Assembly (NCBI GenBank): GCA_963772335.1
Contig: CAVYXF010000003.1
Span: 62,001 to 126,000 of the forward strand
Length of the DNA stretch: 64,000 nucleotides
Source: CAVYXF01 sp963772335
GTDB lineage: Bacteria; Pseudomonadota; Alphaproteobacteria; Rhizobiales; Rhodomicrobiaceae
Direction of reading: 5' to 3'
Below are positions 61,129-64,000 of the stretch, piece after piece (position 1 is the stretch's first letter; each line of letters opens with the position of its first letter). The position numbers and the translations under genes are program-made. The notes beneath the pieces were generated by a model, which was not told the DNA's origin, did not search any database, and saw only the letters and a program-made list of their open reading frames with translations.

Positions 61129-61599
61129 TTACCAGCGGTAGTGCGAAAAGGCGCGATTGGCTTCCGCCATGCGGTGCGTGTCTTCGCGCTTCTTCACGGC
61201 CGTGCCGCGATTGTTTGCTGCATCGAGGAGCTCGCCCGAAAGCCGCTCCTCCATCGTGTTTTCATTGCGTCCGCGCGCCGCCGAGATGATCCAGCGGATG
61301 GCGAGCGCCTGCCGGCGCTCCGAGCGGACTTCGACCGGCACCTGATAGGTGGCGCCGCCGACACGGCGGGAGCGCACCTCGATGGCCGGCTTCACATTGT
61401 CCAGCGCCTCGTGGAACAGCTGGATCGCGTCGCGCTTGGCGCGGCTCTCGATCCGCGTCAGCGCGCTATAGACGATGCGCTCGGCAGCCGACTTCTTGCC
61501 TTCATACATGAGGCTGTTCATGAACTTGGTCAGCACGAGATCGCCGTATTTCGGATCCGGAATGATTTCGCGCTTTTCTGCTCTATGACGGCGAGACAT
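61129..61599 (-). CDS. rpsG: 30S ribosomal protein S7
   Basis: 156 residues: SRRHRAEKREIIPDPKYGDL, FMNSLMYEGKKSAAERIVYS, VEVRSRRVGGATYQVPVEVR and the end RMAEANRAFSHYRW. It organises the 30S head. Located between rpsL and fusA. Confidence 0.98.
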   Translation of the reverse strand: MSRRHRAEKREIIPDPKYGDLVLTKFMNSLMYEGKKSAAERIVYSALTRIESRAKRDAIQLFHEALDNVKPAIEVRSRRVGGATYQVPVEVRSERRQALAIRWIISAARGRNENTMEERLSGELLDAANNRGTAVKKREDTHRMAEANRAFSHYRW

Positions 61600-61647
61600 C
61601 GCTCTCCACCTAATCTATCGAATTGACCCGAACGACCTCGGCGAACC

Positions 61648-62019
61648 TTACTTTGGCCGCTTGGCGCCGTATTTCGAGCGCCGCTGACGGCGCTTCGAGA
61701 CGCCCTGCGTGTCCAGCACGCCGCGAATGATGTGATAGCGCACGCCGGGAAGGTCCTTCACGCGCCCGCCCCGGATGAGCACTACCGAGTGCTCCTGAAG
61801 GTTATGGCCCTCGCCGGGGATATAGCTCGTCACCTCGAAGCCGTTCTGCAGCCGCACGCGCGCGACCTTACGCAGCGCCGAGTTCGGCTTTTTTGGCGTC
61901 GTGGTGTAAACGCGGGTGCACACGCCGCGTTTTTGCGGACAGGCCTGCATTGCCGGAACCTTATTCCGTTTGACGGGTTTGGTCCGCGGCTTGCGGATAA
62001 GCTGTTGTATGGTTGGCAT
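61648..62019 (-). CDS. rpsL: 30S ribosomal protein S12
   Basis: 123 residues. TIQQLIRKPRTKPVKRNKVP at the start. PKKPNSALRKVARVRLQNGF holds the lysine (Lys43) linked to streptomycin sensitivity, and GGRVKDLPGVRYHIIRGVLD holds the second one. Both look wild-type. First gene of the cluster, with a ribosome site AGAAGG. Confidence 0.98.
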   Translation of the reverse strand: MPTIQQLIRKPRTKPVKRNKVPAMQACPQKRGVCTRVYTTTPKKPNSALRKVARVRLQNGFEVTSYIPGEGHNLQEHSVVLIRGGRVKDLPGVRYHIIRGVLDTQGVSKRRQRRSKYGAKRPK

Positions 62020-62470
62020 GTGCCTTCTAATCCATGCAAGAGATGCCGGCCAAGCCGCTCCGCCTTATGGCTGAGCCCGCTACCGGCAAAACACGAGAGG
62101 ACCGCCCAGCCATTTCGCTGGAAGGTCATACGCCAGTTTTGTCCCAATTATGGGGCAGCGTTTAGGTCCGGGACCCGCACAAGCTTGCGAGCAAAGCCTA
62201 CCGCCTGCCAAAATCAGTGAACGGGAAAATAGTCGCCAGGATTTGCAGCGTCAAGCGTGAATTCACCATCTGGTGGCTCATTTCGGCCCGGTTTTGTTGC
62301 CCTACGGTCTCGCCGAAGACAAAGTCACCGATATTCACAGCCCGGTAGCGTCGTACACCAGCCAATGTGCAGTAATGCATCGCTTCGGGGATCGTGCTAC
62401 TAACCCATGCGACATATAGGATACTCTGTATGCGGCACAAGTGCAGTGGGAGAAAACGCGGGGCGGCGGG
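62020..62470. promoter_or_regulatory. upstream region of the ribosomal superoperon, with its promoter at 62226-62254
   Basis: Reading leftwards, TTGACG (62254-62249), a 17-base spacer and TATTTT (62231-62226) form a strong sigma-70-type promoter. A start point near 62219 gives a leader of about 200 bases before rpsL. The whole 450-base region shows no gene. The right part must hold the promoter of the divergent membrane protein gene at 62471, which I cannot place. Confidence 0.65.
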
Positions 62471-63100
62471 ATGGGCGAATTCTTTGCCTGGGCCGCGACC
62501 GGGACCGTGGCTGAGCTCGAGGTCTGGTCGGAAGCGGAATTTGAGGAGCGAAGAAGGGCGAGTGCTGGGGGCGGAGCGCATGCAGTAACACATCATCAGC
62601 GCTTTCTTTTGCATCAGCGCGATGGGCAGGACATCGAGATCGTTCTGATCGACAGCGGAATGGCCTTCGGTAACAGCCACGCGGTGACCGCGGTCTGGGC
62701 GGCGAGCAAAGGCGCAACTTACGGTCATTGCATCTATCTGGAAAATCACACGACGGGGGCCATCGCGCGACTCCCCGAAAATGTCGCGCTGATTCGCCCG
62801 AAGGTCGGCTTCTGGCGCGTGGCGGGCTATGGCTTCATCGCCACCTTCCTTACGACGGCGACCCTGCTATTCTGGCTGCTCATACAGCGCGGGCCCGCTT
62901 ATATGCACCACAAGATGTTCTGGATCAGCGCAGGTATTTCTCTTTCTCTCCTTTTCGTGATTGGAGTAGTGGTTTCCAAGCTTGTTTTTGACTACATTAA
63001 AGCTGATGATGACCAGAAAATCTGGCTTGCCGCCGATAAAGCTCTTGCAAACGCTCGACGGGTTCTTTTGCAAAAACCCGTGACCAGGAGGTTTAAGTAA
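62471..63100 (+). CDS. hypothetical membrane protein, divergent from rpsL
   Basis: About 209 residues from ATG 62471 (GEFFAWAATGTVAELEVWSE); the frame stays open up to a GTG at 62441. The N-terminal half (about 115 residues) is soluble, with IEIVLIDSGMAFGNSHAVTA and YGHCIYLENHTTGAIARL, a beta-rich pattern. Then follow two membrane helices (about 130-150, VAGYGFIATFLTTATLLFWL; about 160-182, ISLSLLFVIGVVVSKLVFDY) and a basic cytoplasmic end. I recognise no family. The C-terminal third is noticeably less GC-rich than the rest of the window. A hairpin with GTTGTT/AACAAC arms follows the stop. Confidence 0.7.
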   Translation: MGEFFAWAATGTVAELEVWSEAEFEERRRASAGGGAHAVTHHQRFLLHQRDGQDIEIVLIDSGMAFGNSHAVTAVWAASKGATYGHCIYLENHTTGAIARLPENVALIRPKVGFWRVAGYGFIATFLTTATLLFWLLIQRGPAYMHHKMFWISAGISLSLLFVIGVVVSKLVFDYIKADDDQKIWLAADKALANARRVLLQKPVTRRFK

Positions 63101-63273
63101 ACAGACGCAAGTGAGTGTTGTTGATTAGCAAATAACAACTACCCCGCCTGGTTACCTGTTTCTGGTTTCACTCCTAGAGGTCACAGTTTGGCCTTTTCTG
63201 CTGTGTATAGCCCCATACCATCGCATTGATGTTGCTCGGCCAATACTTTGCGGCCTTTTAACGGCGAGGCGTC

Positions 63274-64000
63274 ATGAAGCGATCTGCGGGCCTCAGGCCT
63301 TCTCTTTCATACTGCCTTCTCGCGGTGGCTGGCGCGACGCTTCTGCACATCTGCGTGCCATCACTTCAGGGCAACCTGATTGCTGCCACGCATTTGGCTG
63401 AGCAGGACGGCGCCGCAGCGGCGGGGATCTCCGAGGGAATCGGCGCTTCTCCGGTTGCCCATGTCCGCAAGGCGGCCGCACAGGTCTACCGCTTGATCGT
63501 CGACGTCGACAATGCCGTAAAGGGCGGTACCGGCTTTCTCGTCAGCGGGCACCGTGTCGTGGCAACCAATCATCACGTCATCGAAAACGGCACCGCGTTC
63601 ACGCTCGGTTTTGTCGAGGAGGATCACCGCATCCGCCGCGTGCCGCTTCGCATCGTCGCTGCCTATCCGCAGAAGGATCTCGCCCTCCTGGAGGCGCTTG
63701 ATGATCTGCCGGGCGAGCCGTTGCCGCTGTTCGCCGGCCATCCCGATCCGGCAACGGACCTGTTCGCCATCGGCTTTCCGGCCGCTGCCGATCCGCAGGG
63801 CACGATGTGGTGGGCGAACGGCACCGACGACACCTACTACACGCCATCTGTGATCAAAGGCTATGTCTCGCGCGTGCTGCCGAATCGGTGGTTTTCCAGC
63901 CAGCTCCAGCATCAGACGCCGATCATCCCCGGCTATAGTGGCGGGCCGCTCGTCGATAATAACGGCGTGGTGGTTGGAATCAGCACCTCGGTGCACAAGG
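63274..64000 (+). CDS. exported trypsin-like serine protease, C-terminus beyond the window
   Basis: From ATG 63274 the frame runs to the window end (242 codons). A signal peptide-like start (SLSYCLLAVAGATLLHIC) is followed by AAQVYRLIVDVDN and a trypsin-like domain. The His block is VVATNHHVIEN, the Asp block AAYPQKDLALLEAL and the Ser block PGYSGGPLVDNNGVVVGI, all in Deg-like order. It differs from HtrA in the insertion WWANGTDDTYYTPSVIKGYV between Asp and Ser. Whether PDZ or membrane parts follow cannot be seen. The gene lies 173 bases after the membrane protein gene in the same direction. Confidence 0.85.
   Translation, partial: MKRSAGLRPSLSYCLLAVAGATLLHICVPSLQGNLIAATHLAEQDGAAAAGISEGIGASPVAHVRKAAAQVYRLIVDVDNAVKGGTGFLVSGHRVVATNHHVIENGTAFTLGFVEEDHRIRRVPLRIVAAYPQKDLALLEALDDLPGEPLPLFAGHPDPATDLFAIGFPAAADPQGTMWWANGTDDTYYTPSVIKGYVSRVLPNRWFSSQLQHQTPIIPGYSGGPLVDNNGVVVGISTSVHK

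Overview
The window is a 64 kb piece of a GC-rich alphaproteobacterial chromosome, most likely from the order Hyphomicrobiales (Rhizobiales). The evidence is the long str-S10-spc-alpha ribosomal cluster with adk between secY and rpsM, a Deg protease after rplQ, a bacterial phosphatidylcholine synthase, a BtaA/BtaB betaine-lipid pathway with a PlcP-type phospholipase, a sequence matching the EcfG general-stress promoter consensus, and a FixK/FNR-type box. The genus cannot be set from this sequence. I see no rRNA, tRNA, CRISPR array, prophage or insertion sequence.

Layout: 1-1700, an SGNH hydrolase (cut by the window edge) overlapping an OpgC-like membrane acyltransferase. 1920-7466, a dipeptide/oligopeptide ABC operon (dppF, dppD, dppC, a frameshifted dppB, and the binding protein). 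7893-10167, a MocR regulator divergent from a pyridoxamine-phosphate-oxidase-like flavoprotein. 10241-13322, a VOC protein, a ferredoxin reductase, an aldo/keto reductase and an EamA protein. 13333-17560, a Ser/Thr kinase fused to a universal stress domain, its phosphoesterase partner under a FixK/FNR-like promoter, and the Kup potassium transporter. 17959-20610, a hybrid multi-receiver histidine kinase broken by a frameshift and a decapitated methyltransferase. 20646-23641, a Pho-box-like element followed by plcP-btaA-btaB. 23734-24241, a single-domain receiver behind an EcfG-type promoter. 24582-29724, a GldA / fused GldF-GldG / DUF4340 ABC operon. 30178-32915, small conserved genes of unknown role (DUF937, DUF2853, DUF3237) and a transglutaminase-like protein, with a duplicated intergenic promoter element. 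33015-43391, metabolic genes: a 3-hydroxyacid dehydrogenase, a GGDEF protein, pncB, pcs, an exported protein, a DUF882 protein, cutA, nadK, a MaoC/CitE-like pair and a Deg protease. 43440-62019, the ribosomal/transcription/translation superoperon, all on the minus strand. 62471-64000, an unknown membrane protein and a trypsin-like protease cut by the window end.

The most coherent functional theme is membrane lipid remodelling. Pcs makes phosphatidylcholine. PlcP would release diacylglycerol from it. BtaA and BtaB would turn diacylglycerol into phosphorus-free betaine lipid under phosphate limitation. The second theme is stress and redox signalling: a kinase-USP protein, an EcfG-type promoter, a FixK/FNR box, several receivers and a GGDEF protein. 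Four apparent single-base insertions break three otherwise good genes (dppB, the hybrid kinase, the DUF4340 gene). Because all go in the same direction, sequencing or assembly error should be excluded before calling them biological.
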